Part shown: piece by piece, positions 16,335-24,909 of the stretch
Layout of the letters: every line of letters starts with the position of its first letter
Position numbering within the stretch: the first letter of the stretch is position 1
Assembly (NCBI RefSeq): GCF_051846935.1
Contig: NZ_JBPYCS010000002.1
Span: 124,001-188,000, forward strand
Length of the DNA stretch: 64,000 nucleotides
Origin: JBPYCR01 sp051846935
GTDB lineage: Bacteria > Bacillota > Bacilli > Bacillales > Amphibacillaceae
Direction: 5' to 3'
Position numbers and translations under genes: made by a program
The notes under the pieces: model-generated
Told to the model about the DNA's origin: nothing
Database searches by the model: none
Seen by the model: only the letters and a program-made list of their open reading frames with translations

Positions 16335-17507
16335 TTATGATATGCTCGCTCTTAAAATAGAAACAACATCCGACCGGTTTAGTTTTTGGAAGTTCCCGAT
16401 TTCCGATTGGATAGCAACAGCTCTATCTGCTATTGCTTCTATAGTATCTTCTGTAATACCGTAATCGGATAGCTTTTCAGGTGCACCCCAGCTCTTCCAT
16501 AATTGCCGGAGCTTATAAATTCCTTCCTGCCCGATTTCTAAATCAGACTTTCCATCTGGATTTACTTCAAAGACTGTAATAGCAAGCTGTCTAAAACGGT
16601 ACGCATTGTCTGGGCTTATTACGTATTCCATCCAATGTGGGAACAATATTGCCATCCCGCCTCCATGCGGAATATCGTGGATCGCTGATACGGCATGGTC
16701 AATATGATGGGTTCCCCAATCGCCCATGTATCCCATATTAAGAATATCACTTAATGCAATCGTGCTTGCATACATCGCTGTTTCTCTTAAGTTGTAATTT
16801 TTGAGATCGGAAATTAATTGTGTTCCTATGTTTTTCACTGTTTTTAATACACTTTCGCAAAACTGATCTTGTATTGGTGTATTCTGTACGTGATTAAAGT
16901 AATGTTCAAGTACATGCGTCATTGTATCAACTAAACCGTTCACTGTTTGCGCTTTAGGTACGGAAAACGTATACGACGGGTCAAGAATTGCAAACTGGGC
17001 ATAGGAAAAGGATGATCCCCAACCGCGCTTTTCTTTTGTGTCCCAATTGGAAATAACCGACCCTCTGCTCATTTCTGCACCTGTTCCTGCAATGGTTACA
17101 ACCGCACCGTATGGTAGACCAGCTGTTGCACGTGTTTTTTTTGTAATAATGTCCCATACATCTGCTTCCGTTTTTGCACCGACTACGATTGCTTTAGCGC
17201 AATCAATAACACTCCCACCACCAACAGCGAGCACAAAATCAATGTTTTCAGCTTTGCACACACGAACGGCACGTCGTACAGTCGTTACACGGGGATTTGC
17301 TTCAACACCAGGAAATTCAACAACCTCAGCACGAGCTTCGGCTAATTGTTCCATCACTTCCATATAAACGCCATTTCGTTTTATACTTCCACCGCCGTAT
17401 ACGAGCATTACCTTTTTCCCGAATTTGGCTATTTCTTTTGAAAGCTTGCTTATTTGTCCTTTTCCAAAAAGTAATTTCGTAGGGTTGTAAAACATAAACG
17501 CATCCAT
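16335..17507 (-). CDS. Iron-containing alcohol dehydrogenase (YugJ/BDH type)
   Basis: 390 aa. GGGS.IKRNGVY and AVGGGSVIDCAKAI form the NAD(P)H-binding part. Asp/His residues for the metal are in LVDTMTHVLEHYF, DHAVSAIHDIPHGGGMAILFPHW and GTHHIDH. The overall length and these motifs match NADPH-dependent butanol/long-chain aldehyde reductases (BDH, YugJ/YugK). It likely reduces aldehydes; the substrate is open. The ATG at 17507 follows AGGAGTGG; an in-frame GTG at 17519 lies within that site. RidA is encoded upstream in the same direction (47 bp gap). Confidence 0.92.
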   Translation of the reverse strand: MDAFMFYNPTKLLFGKGQISKLSKEIAKFGKKVMLVYGGGSIKRNGVYMEVMEQLAEARAEVVEFPGVEANPRVTTVRRAVRVCKAENIDFVLAVGGGSVIDCAKAIVVGAKTEADVWDIITKKTRATAGLPYGAVVTIAGTGAEMSRGSVISNWDTKEKRGWGSSFSYAQFAILDPSYTFSVPKAQTVNGLVDTMTHVLEHYFNHVQNTPIQDQFCESVLKTVKNIGTQLISDLKNYNLRETAMYASTIALSDILNMGYMGDWGTHHIDHAVSAIHDIPHGGGMAILFPHWMEYVISPDNAYRFRQLAITVFEVNPDGKSDLEIGQEGIYKLRQLWKSWGAPEKLSDYGITEDTIEAIADRAVAIQSEIGNFQKLNRSDVVSILRASIS

Positions 17508-17554
17508 TTGAACCACCACTCCTATTTACTTAGTGAATAATGACTTTTTAAGCG

Positions 17555-17935
17555 TTATTTTCCTAGATAAACAACTGCATCCATTTCAACGAGTACATCC
17601 TTCGGCAATCGACTAACCTCAACCGTTGCACGAGCGGGATACGGTTTCTCTAAATAAGAACCATATATATCATTGATTGTTGCAAAATCATCCATTGAAT
17701 CAATAAAAATTGTAAACTTAACTACTTGTGCAAAAGAAGCGCCTGCTTCCTCCAATACTGCTTTCATATTTTCCATAACTTGTGTCGTTTGCTTCTCAAT
17801 CCCATCAACTACTTCACCTGTTTCAGGATTCACTGGAATTTGACCAGATACATATAAAAAGTCTCCTGCTTGAATCGCTTGTGAGTAAGGTCCGATTGCT
17901 GCCGGTGCCTTATCTGTATAAATTTCTTTTACCAT
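17555..17935 (-). CDS. ridA: RidA family reactive imine/enamine deaminase
   Basis: 126 aa, the standard RidA (YjgF/YER057c) length. It contains IGPYSQAI, FLYVSGQIPVNPETGEV, the catalytic Arg in PYPARATVEVSRLP, and the C-terminal VEMDAV. RidA hydrolyses 2-aminoacrylate-type intermediates released by PLP enzymes and protects them. GGAGG precedes the start. It may share a transcript with the alcohol dehydrogenase downstream. Confidence 0.95.
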   Translation of the reverse strand: MVKEIYTDKAPAAIGPYSQAIQAGDFLYVSGQIPVNPETGEVVDGIEKQTTQVMENMKAVLEEAGASFAQVVKFTIFIDSMDDFATINDIYGSYLEKPYPARATVEVSRLPKDVLVEMDAVVYLGK

Positions 17936-18206
17936 TCGTTGTTTTCCTCCTTTAAAAGTCTGCTATGAAATGTGTTTGCAGCTAATTTCAATTTTCGCTA
18001 ACACGTATGCCTTCTAAACACACAATGTCGCTCTGAAATCGCCATATACTAATACTTAATTTTCTTTCTTCTATCATACCATTTCTTTCCCTTTGTTTGC
18101 TTGTATAAAGATTTTATTGGAGTGAATTACGTAGTTGTATGTCTTATTTAAAAGTCACTCTTCATACGTTCATTTACGTTCTGAAGCTCAAACCTGCAGA
18201 AGCAAA

Positions 18207-18836
18207 TTACTTTGAAGAAAATACTTCTCGATACGCCATTACATCCCGTACATAATAAATATCACCGTAGCAGGCATCATATTGCTTTGCCCCTTCACGC
18301 ATGCAAGAATAAATGGATTGATCTTCCGCTTTTTCATACATTTCACGAGAAAATTGAATTGCAATTTCTTGTGTGAAGCTTCCAGCATGCTCTTTAACAT
18401 ACGTGATAAATCCTTTTCCAAAATTGTATGATTGAATAGCAAGCTCAATATCGCCATTCGCTGCCTTTAGATTTTCGGAGAAGTAGTACACTCCTTGCTG
18501 AATAGATTGATCGGGATCGGTTATACAGCCGATATATCCACAATAGCTTTCTGATGATTGCATAGGATCAAGCCCTCTTCCTCCAGATTCCTGCATCATC
18601 ATCGCTAAAAGCACGTCAATATATGACTCTACTCCATACTTTTCTGCATATAGTTGTACGACCGGTTTGTATTGAAGCACCTCTTTTGATATTGCAGGCG
18701 TTTTTGCTGTCTTACGTTCTGTTCGTTGTTCGTTCATTTCGGTAAACGGAAGCAACGAAACACTAATAAGAATACTTAAAATAACGATACTTACAGTGAA
18801 TGTCTGCTTAATTGCCTTTTTCGTGCTACGTTTCAT
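18207..18836 (-). CDS. Lysozyme-like (CwlT-N type) muramidase
   Basis: 209 aa with a membrane/signal segment at about 11-31 and an extracytoplasmic catalytic domain. Visible are LLAMMMQESGGRGLDPMQSSES with the catalytic Glu, DPDQSIQQGVYYF, and AIQSYNFGKGFI near the end of the fold. These are features of the lysozyme-like family found in CwlT and similar proteins, which cleave glycan strands. There is no partner peptidase domain, unlike CwlT. It lies 28 bp after the stop of the 18865-19308 gene and is likely cotranscribed with it. Confidence 0.85.
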   Translation of the reverse strand: MKRSTKKAIKQTFTVSIVILSILISVSLLPFTEMNEQRTERKTAKTPAISKEVLQYKPVVQLYAEKYGVESYIDVLLAMMMQESGGRGLDPMQSSESYCGYIGCITDPDQSIQQGVYYFSENLKAANGDIELAIQSYNFGKGFITYVKEHAGSFTQEIAIQFSREMYEKAEDQSIYSCMREGAKQYDACYGDIYYVRDVMAYREVFSSK

Positions 18837-18864
18837 ACGATCCCTCTGTTTAATTATTAATAAA

Positions 18865-19308
18865 CTACGCTGTCTTTAGGCCCTTTTCACGCACCAAATA
18901 ACGGATACTCACCCCTACAGCTGCCCCGTACACAATATGGGCAATAACCCAATAAAGGATAGATACCCCATCTAATACATGTGGCGTCCGATCGGAAAGT
19001 GCTGTCGTAAAGTAGAGCAGCAGCCCAATTAAACCATTCGTAACTACATAGTCGGATACGTGAGCATGTCGATTAAGTTTTCGAAATAAAAAGTAGAGCA
19101 CATTTACAAGTACGATCGATACAATGAGGTGTAGAGAGAATTCTGCTGCCTCGGACATCTCCCATGCACGGATAATCGGAATATAATCAACGTTTAATAA
19201 TAGTGTATATACGTATTTTCCAGTAATAAATTGCACTCCTTTTAAAATGGCTCCAAGCAAGAATCCTGTTCCTATTCCGATCAGCATTAATTTGAATACA
19301 ATACGCAT
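18865..19308 (-). CDS. Uncharacterised membrane protein (YagU-like, tentative)
   Basis: 147 aa with four hydrophobic segments (about 4-25, 55-77, 88-106, 116-138). The outer turn holds LLNVDYIPIIRAWEM. The C-terminal ILYWVIAHIVYGAAVG recalls YagU/DUF1440 proteins of Gram-negatives, but I am not sure of the family. It sits between the MATE pump gene and the lysozyme-like gene, all on the minus strand. No function can be assigned. Confidence 0.65.
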   Translation of the reverse strand: MRIVFKLMLIGIGTGFLLGAILKGVQFITGKYVYTLLLNVDYIPIIRAWEMSEAAEFSLHLIVSIVLVNVLYFLFRKLNRHAHVSDYVVTNGLIGLLLYFTTALSDRTPHVLDGVSILYWVIAHIVYGAAVGVSIRYLVREKGLKTA

Positions 19309-19348
19309 CGCAATGACCCCTTATTTAATATATTTGTAGCAAAAGAGC

Positions 19349-20698
19349 TTAACCGCCTGATCGTTTAAAAAGCTCCCTTTCTCGCCACTTTCCGTATTTG
19401 AAATACGCTGCAGCAATGAAACTACTAACGATAAAGCTTGCCCCCATCCCTAGCGCTATTCCAATCTCTCCATAAACCGAAGAAAATAGAGCGGTCAATG
19501 GATAACGGAGTACCCAAAACGAAATAATATTTAAAGCAAGCACTTGATACATCGCTCCCGATGCTCGAACAATTCCATTTAAAATAAAATTAATCCCTAG
19601 AAAAGGAAAGCAAAAAGCCATTATACGTAAATAGGTTGCAGCAAACTTTACAGCCTCATCGTCCACGATGAATAGTCGAACAGCATATTCGGCAAAAATA
19701 ACGATAAGTACGCCAATAAAAATCATGACAGATAGATTGTAGAGTAAGCCATATGTCGCAATCGAGCGAACCCGACCCCAATTCCGAACACCGATATTTT
19801 GCCCTGCCATGCTACTTACTGTCGTTCCAAGTGCATGTGCCGGTAGCATAATTATGCTATCCAGCCGTTGGGCTGCCCCAAAGCCACCGACAACTGAGCT
19901 ACCAAACGTTGTTACAACACTCATAATTGCCGCTGACCCTGCAGAAATTACGCTCATTTGCAAACCAGAAGGAATGCCGAGCTTTAAAATAAGTCCGACT
20001 TCGTGACGCTTCGGTAAAGAAGGAATCGTAAAGGGAGCGAGCTTTCGATACAGCACATAAATAAGGCCATACATAAAGGCAATGCCTTGCGCCAAAATCG
20101 TTGCCATAGCAGCTCCTTTTATGCCTAAGTTCAAGCCGGCGATAAAAAAGGGATCTAAAATAACATTTAATATAACAGCCAACATAACAAACCGCAATGG
20201 CGTCTTACTATCTCCGAGCGCACGCAGTACAGTGCTAATAAAATTGTAGCCGAACAAAAATAAAATACCGATAAAATTTATTTGCAAATAGACACGAGCT
20301 GCATCCATCATGACAGCAGGCGTTCCTAATAATTGCAATAGTTTATCTGTAAACAAAAATCCTAAGCCGCTAAGTAAAATCGACAGAAACATTAAGACGA
20401 CAACAAACGCATTTAAGTAGCTTTTTAACCCTTCTGTATCCTTTCTCCCCTTTTGCTGTGATAAAATAGCTAACGCAGCATTATTTAGGCCGATTACGAA
20501 TGATAAAATTGTAAAAATGAGCACACTAGAAACAGCGACGGCTCCAAGTGCCTCTGCTCCAAGCAAATTCCCTATCCATAAACTGTCAATAAATTGATAG
20601 GACGTTTGCAATACGTTTGTTAGCATAATTGGTCCGGAAAAAACGATTAATTGTTTAACTATATTACCTTCCGTAAAATTATGTTGTTTCTTTTGCAC
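19349..20698 (-). CDS. MATE family efflux transporter
   Basis: 449 aa with 12 predicted membrane segments in two MatE halves. The N-terminal IVKQLIVFSGPIMLTNVLQTSYQ and the repeat start LILKLGIPSGLQM are typical for NorM/DinF-type pumps. It should export cationic compounds using Na+ or H+. I chose the GTG at 20698 (VQKKQHNFTEGNIVK), preceded by GGAGAGGA about 10 bp upstream. The frame continues to 20740, but those residues (MVVECRWTGEEW) are not MATE-like. Confidence 0.9.
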   Translation of the reverse strand: MQKKQHNFTEGNIVKQLIVFSGPIMLTNVLQTSYQFIDSLWIGNLLGAEALGAVAVSSVLIFTILSFVIGLNNAALAILSQQKGRKDTEGLKSYLNAFVVVLMFLSILLSGLGFLFTDKLLQLLGTPAVMMDAARVYLQINFIGILFLFGYNFISTVLRALGDSKTPLRFVMLAVILNVILDPFFIAGLNLGIKGAAMATILAQGIAFMYGLIYVLYRKLAPFTIPSLPKRHEVGLILKLGIPSGLQMSVISAGSAAIMSVVTTFGSSVVGGFGAAQRLDSIIMLPAHALGTTVSSMAGQNIGVRNWGRVRSIATYGLLYNLSVMIFIGVLIVIFAEYAVRLFIVDDEAVKFAATYLRIMAFCFPFLGINFILNGIVRASGAMYQVLALNIISFWVLRYPLTALFSSVYGEIGIALGMGASFIVSSFIAAAYFKYGKWRERELFKRSGG

Positions 20699-20858
20699 GA
20701 TCTTCCATTCCTCTCCAGTCCACCTGCATTCCACCACCAATATAAATCTACGTATCTATTTTTAAACTCGTATGCGATAAAGTAGATAAACAAGGGGAAT
20801 AAGGCACTCATGAACCGCTCCAATTTAAAAAAGGCTCAGGGATAAACACCTAAGCACT

Positions 20859-21041
20859 TTATAATCTTTCTCCTTTTTTCAGTCTTTCAATAAACTCATT
20901 TAAGTCTTCTTTTTTTACACGCCAATGGCGACCAATCTTAAAGCCAGGGATTTTGCCATTCTGCACTAATTTATACGTAGTCATTTCGCTTAATTGTAAA
21001 TACTCGGCAACTTGTGCTACCGTCATAATTTCTTTTGTCAT
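20859..21041 (-). CDS. Small excisionase-type helix-turn-helix protein
   Basis: 60 aa, a single winged HTH of the MerR/excisionase (HTH_17) fold: MTVAQVAEYLQLSEMTTYKLVQNGKIPGFKIGRHWRV split over helix, turn and wing. The ATG at 21041 has GGAGG 7 bp upstream. Such stand-alone proteins are common in Bacillaceae chromosomes outside phages, and nothing phage-like surrounds it. The DNA target is unknown. Confidence 0.85.
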   Translation of the reverse strand: MTKEIMTVAQVAEYLQLSEMTTYKLVQNGKIPGFKIGRHWRVKKEDLNEFIERLKKGERL

Positions 21042-21337
21042 AAGGAAGCCTCCAAGCAATTAACTTAACAAACCATCATCATAACATAAAAATGAAGCCC
21101 TTTAACAAAAACACATCTCATTTATACTCCATTATAAATGGTTATATCCGTTCCTATTCAAAACAACTCTTTTATACTATCCATGAATAAATTGAAGGAT
21201 TATAAAGTATTTGGTAGAGAACGACGGATGTTTGCGCTTACTTGCCATTTGGCTGTTTGTTCAATTTATGCTATGATCCTTGTTGTCTATCTAATCTAAC
21301 GCCAAAAATAAACCGCACATATAAAAGAGGTGTACAA

Positions 21338-22786
21338 ATGAACGTTCAACAATTAAAACAACAATGGTTTGGAAATATAAAAAATGATATTTTAGCTGGT
21401 ATCGTTGTCGCTTTGGCTCTTATACCTGAAGCGATTGCTTTCTCTATAATTGCTGGTGTCGATCCAATGGTCGGGCTGTATGCATCTTTTTGTATCGCAG
21501 TCATTATCGCATTTGTAGGTGGCCGGCCTGGTATGATATCTGCTGCTACAGGGGCGATGGCTTTATTAATGCTCCCGCTCGTTAAAGAGCATGGCTTGCA
21601 ATATTTATTAGCAGCTACAATATTAACAGGTGTTATTCAGTTTCTATTCGGTGTATTTAAAGTAGCAAAAGTAATGAAATTTATTCCTAGAGCCGTAATG
21701 ATTGGCTTTGTAAATGCGCTAGCAATTTTAATCTTTATGGCGCAAGTGCCACATTTTCTTGGTATATCGAATACAACCTATTTATTTGTGGCAATTACGT
21801 TATTAATTGTTTATGTGCTCCCACGCTTTGTTAAATCAATACCTGCACCATTAATAGCGATTGTTTTATTAACAAGTGTGGCTATTTATGCCAACATTGA
21901 CTTGCGAACTGTTGGTGATTTAGGTACTATTCCTAGCACGTTACCTGAATTTTTCATTCCAAATGTACCATTTAACTTAGAAACACTTGCAATCATTTTT
22001 CCTTTTTCTCTTGCACTCGCTATTGTTGGTCTACTAGAATCATTGCTCACTGCTTCCATTGTCGATGACATGACAGATACGGAAAGCGATAAAAACAGAG
22101 AATCACGCGGACAAGGTATTGCTAATATAATTACTGGATTTTTTGGTGGTATGGCTGGTTGTGCTATGATCGGTCAATCCGTTATAAACGTAAAATCAGG
22201 CGGTAGAGGGCGTTTATCTACCTTTATTGCTGGGGCATTCCTTATGTTTTTAATCATTGTTTTAGGGGATTTAGTTGTTCAGATTCCAATGCCTGTTCTC
22301 GTCGGAATTATGATTATGGTATCCATTGGCACATTTGATTGGTCGTCCTTCACTTATGTTGTGAAGGCACCGAAAACAGACGCCGTCGTCATGCTTGCTA
22401 CTGTCGGTATTGTCGTTGCAACACATGATCTCTCTAAAGGTGTTATTGCCGGTGTAATTTTAAGTGCAATTTTCTTTGTCGCAAAAATTTCCAAAATAAA
22501 TGTTGTCAAACAAATAGATCATACTGCCGAAGAACTCGCCTTTTCCGTAAATGGTCAGCTGTTCTTTGCTTCTGTCGATGACTTTACACACGCTTTTGAC
22601 TTTACTGTACAAAACAAGACAATTGTAATAGATTTCACGAATGCACACATATGGGATGATTCTGCCGTAGGTGCAATTGATAAAGTCGTATCAAAATACA
22701 AAGAAAACAATAATCGAATTACGTTAAGAGGGTTGAATTCCTCTAGTAAAAAGATTATTGATAAGTTGGCAGTGCATCACGTATAA
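21338..22786 (+). CDS. SulP family anion permease with STAS domain
   Basis: 482 aa. The N-terminal membrane part (about residues 10-390) has the SulP signature ALIPEAIAFS and GPRPGMISAATGA-like GGRPGMISAATGA, followed by a C-terminal STAS domain (about 400-480; VIDFTNAHIWDDSAVGAIDKV). SulP proteins carry sulfate, bicarbonate or other anions; the exact anion is not evident. AGAGGTG 7 bp before the ATG at 21338 sets the start; the upstream frame to 21242 is Cys-rich and not SulP-like. A universal stress protein gene follows 43 bp later, a pairing common in Bacillaceae. Confidence 0.93.
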   Translation: MNVQQLKQQWFGNIKNDILAGIVVALALIPEAIAFSIIAGVDPMVGLYASFCIAVIIAFVGGRPGMISAATGAMALLMLPLVKEHGLQYLLAATILTGVIQFLFGVFKVAKVMKFIPRAVMIGFVNALAILIFMAQVPHFLGISNTTYLFVAITLLIVYVLPRFVKSIPAPLIAIVLLTSVAIYANIDLRTVGDLGTIPSTLPEFFIPNVPFNLETLAIIFPFSLALAIVGLLESLLTASIVDDMTDTESDKNRESRGQGIANIITGFFGGMAGCAMIGQSVINVKSGGRGRLSTFIAGAFLMFLIIVLGDLVVQIPMPVLVGIMIMVSIGTFDWSSFTYVVKAPKTDAVVMLATVGIVVATHDLSKGVIAGVILSAIFFVAKISKINVVKQIDHTAEELAFSVNGQLFFASVDDFTHAFDFTVQNKTIVIDFTNAHIWDDSAVGAIDKVVSKYKENNNRITLRGLNSSSKKIIDKLAVHHV

Positions 22787-22829
22787 TCAAATATAAACAT
22801 TTGCCAGCTTTTCAAAAAGGAGTGCAAAT

Positions 22830-23249
22830 ATGTATAAAAAAATCCTATTAGCCGTTGACGGATCCGAGCATTCGTTAAGAGCGACCGATGAAGCTGTAAA
22901 AATTGCCTCTTTAGGAAAAGAGAGCATCATAGAAGTTGTATTAGTTGCTGATTTTTCAAAAGCAAAAAGTGACATTCTCCATTCTCAAGGAAAAGATGAC
23001 TTGGAATTATCACGGCGGAAGAAGCTGTTACCTGCTGAAGAAAAGCTACAAGCGAATAATTTAACCTATGAAGTGAACATTTTACACGGAGAGCCGGGTC
23101 CGACGATTGTAAATTACGCGAATAATGGCGATCACGAATTAGTTATTATTGGCAGCAGAGGTTTGAATACGCTACAAGAAATGGTTTTAGGAAGTGTCAG
23201 TCATAAAGTCGCTAAACGCGTAGATTGTCCAGTGCTTATTGTGAAATAG
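22830..23249 (+). CDS. Universal stress protein (UspA family)
   Basis: 139 aa single Usp domain: KKILLAVDGSEHS at the N-terminus and the ATP-binding loop IIGSRGLNTLQEMVLGSVSHKV (G-2x-G-9x-GS). It is probably an ATP-binding dimeric stress protein. AAAGGAG precedes the ATG. It follows the SulP gene by 43 bp and is likely cotranscribed, perhaps regulating anion transport. Confidence 0.94.
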   Translation: MYKKILLAVDGSEHSLRATDEAVKIASLGKESIIEVVLVADFSKAKSDILHSQGKDDLELSRRKKLLPAEEKLQANNLTYEVNILHGEPGPTIVNYANNGDHELVIIGSRGLNTLQEMVLGSVSHKVAKRVDCPVLIVK

Positions 23250-23418
23250 TCGCTCTTCCTTTATCTTTTTTTATATTTAATACCTTATCAACTCGTTTAT
23301 TTTATAGGTTATAAATCATTCGATAAGTAATGGGAAATCAGAAGCTTTCCGCCATTTTTTTTGTGTCGAAGATCATTCCTGATTTTCCACAAACTAATCC
23401 AAAACCCTAAATATAAAT

Positions 23419-23462
23419 ACACCCCTTCAATCTACCTTTGAATTAAGCGATTGAAGGGGTGT
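23419..23462. terminator. Bidirectional terminator between usp and the aminotransferase
   Basis: ACACCCCTTCAATC / GATTGAAGGGGTGT, a perfect 14-bp stem with a 16-base loop. TTTTATT follows on the plus side and TATTTA on the minus side. Confidence 0.9.
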
Positions 23463-23467
23463 TTTAT

Positions 23468-24811
23468 TCATAATTGTGCAATTGACTCGTTTACTGTTTT
23501 TATAATAAATGTTAAGTCATCATCCGTTATGCTTAGAGGAGGACTAAGCGTTAATATATTGTTAAAGCCTTCTACTGTATAGCCATTTTTTCCAATAATT
23601 AATCCTGCTTGTTTACACAAAGCAATCACCTTATCCACTTTACTAGGAAGTGCCGGCGTTTTTGTTTCTATATCTTCAACTAGCTCGATACCTAACAGCA
23701 ATCCTTTATATCGAATATCACCTACATTTGGATGATTGTACAGACCTTTTAGCCCGTCATATAACTGCTCACCCATTTTTTTAGATTGATTGATTAAATC
23801 TTCTCTTTCTATTATTTCAAGGTTTTTTAGAGCGACTGCACAAGCTGCAGGGCTGCCACCATACGTATTAACGTGTCGGAACATATCATACGTTTCTGTT
23901 CCTTTAAACGCATCAAATATTTCCTTTTTAACTGCCGTTGCAGATAGTGGTAAATAAGCACTTGTAATCCCCTTGGCCATTGTAACAATATCTGGTTTAA
24001 TTCCTGAATGCATATATCCAAATGCCTTGCCTGTACGACCGAATCCATTGATTACTTCATCTATAATAAGTAACGTACCACGGCGATCGCAAATTTCTCT
24101 TACATTTTGTAAATAATGATCATGAGGAATTAGAACACCACCACCAGTTATATTTGCTTCCATTATTACGCCAGCAATCGTTTCTTCCAATTCCCAGTTA
24201 ATAACACGTTCGATTTCATCGGCACTATGCGTACAACAAGTTCCATCCTCTGAGTTAAATGCACTTCGATAGCAATCAGGAGGCGCCACGTGCAGAAATC
24301 CAGAGGCTAACGGCTCATACATATACTTTCGTTGAGCTTGGCCTGTTGCAGCTAAAGAGGCTGCTGTATTACCATGATACGATCGATATCTTGAAATAAA
24401 CTTATATCGATCATGATTTCCCTTTAAACGATGGTATTGACGGGCAATTTTAAAGGCCGTTTCATTTGCCTCTGAGCCACTATTCGAAAAGAAAATAACA
24501 TATTCATCATCAAGCCACTCATTAAGTTTTTCCGCTAGCTCAATTGCTGGTTTATGACTATGTGTGAGTGGAAAATATGCCATTTCTTTTAATTGGTCAT
24601 AAGAAGCTTGAGCCAATTCCTCCCGGCCATACCCAACATTGACACACCACAAGCCGGACATTCCATCTAAGTAACGATTGCCTTCTGAATCTGTAACCCA
24701 TGCTCCATCTGCTTTTGACATTATCATTGTCGCCTTCGGATCAAATGGACGCATGCCATGCCATACATATTTTCCGTCTTTTTCTGATAGATGTTGTGCT
24801 TTTACAGCCAT
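23468..24811 (-). CDS. Class III omega-aminotransferase (taurine/beta-alanine:pyruvate type)
   Basis: 447 aa PLP enzyme. YLDGMSGLWCVNVGYGR near the N-terminus, FSNSGSEANETAFKIARQY, IIDEVINGFGRTGK and the PLP lysine in MAKGITSAYLPLSA are visible. The DGMSGLWC and PPDCYRS segments are those of omega-amino acid:pyruvate transaminases, including taurine:pyruvate enzymes. Because mmsA lies just upstream and no sulfoacetaldehyde acetyltransferase is seen, beta-alanine to malonate semialdehyde is the more coherent reaction, but this is inference. GGAAGGAG precedes the ATG. A hairpin with T-run separates it from mmsA, so it may also have its own promoter or readthrough control. Confidence 0.9.
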   Translation of the reverse strand: MAVKAQHLSEKDGKYVWHGMRPFDPKATMIMSKADGAWVTDSEGNRYLDGMSGLWCVNVGYGREELAQASYDQLKEMAYFPLTHSHKPAIELAEKLNEWLDDEYVIFFSNSGSEANETAFKIARQYHRLKGNHDRYKFISRYRSYHGNTAASLAATGQAQRKYMYEPLASGFLHVAPPDCYRSAFNSEDGTCCTHSADEIERVINWELEETIAGVIMEANITGGGVLIPHDHYLQNVREICDRRGTLLIIDEVINGFGRTGKAFGYMHSGIKPDIVTMAKGITSAYLPLSATAVKKEIFDAFKGTETYDMFRHVNTYGGSPAACAVALKNLEIIEREDLINQSKKMGEQLYDGLKGLYNHPNVGDIRYKGLLLGIELVEDIETKTPALPSKVDKVIALCKQAGLIIGKNGYTVEGFNNILTLSPPLSITDDDLTFIIKTVNESIAQL

Positions 24812-24837
24812 TCTTTTAACTCCTTCCTTTTACAAAA

Positions 24838-24871
24838 AGGCATTCGCTTTTCTATAATAGAACGAACGCCT
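24838..24871 (-). terminator. Terminator between mmsA and the aminotransferase gene
   Basis: On the minus strand AGGCgTTCG ... CGAAtGCCT followed by TTTTTGT. The stem is interrupted by one mismatch. It lies between two genes of the same direction, so it may reduce expression of the aminotransferase relative to mmsA. Confidence 0.55.
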
Positions 24872-24909
24872 ATGTTGACTCTGCTTAAGCTCATTCTTTA
24901 TTCGTTAAT

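Noticed and set aside
20859..21041. Excisionase-like gene as sign of a prophage or integrative element
   Set aside because: No integrase, phage gene or attachment-site repeat nearby; such small HTH proteins are frequent on Bacillaceae chromosomes.
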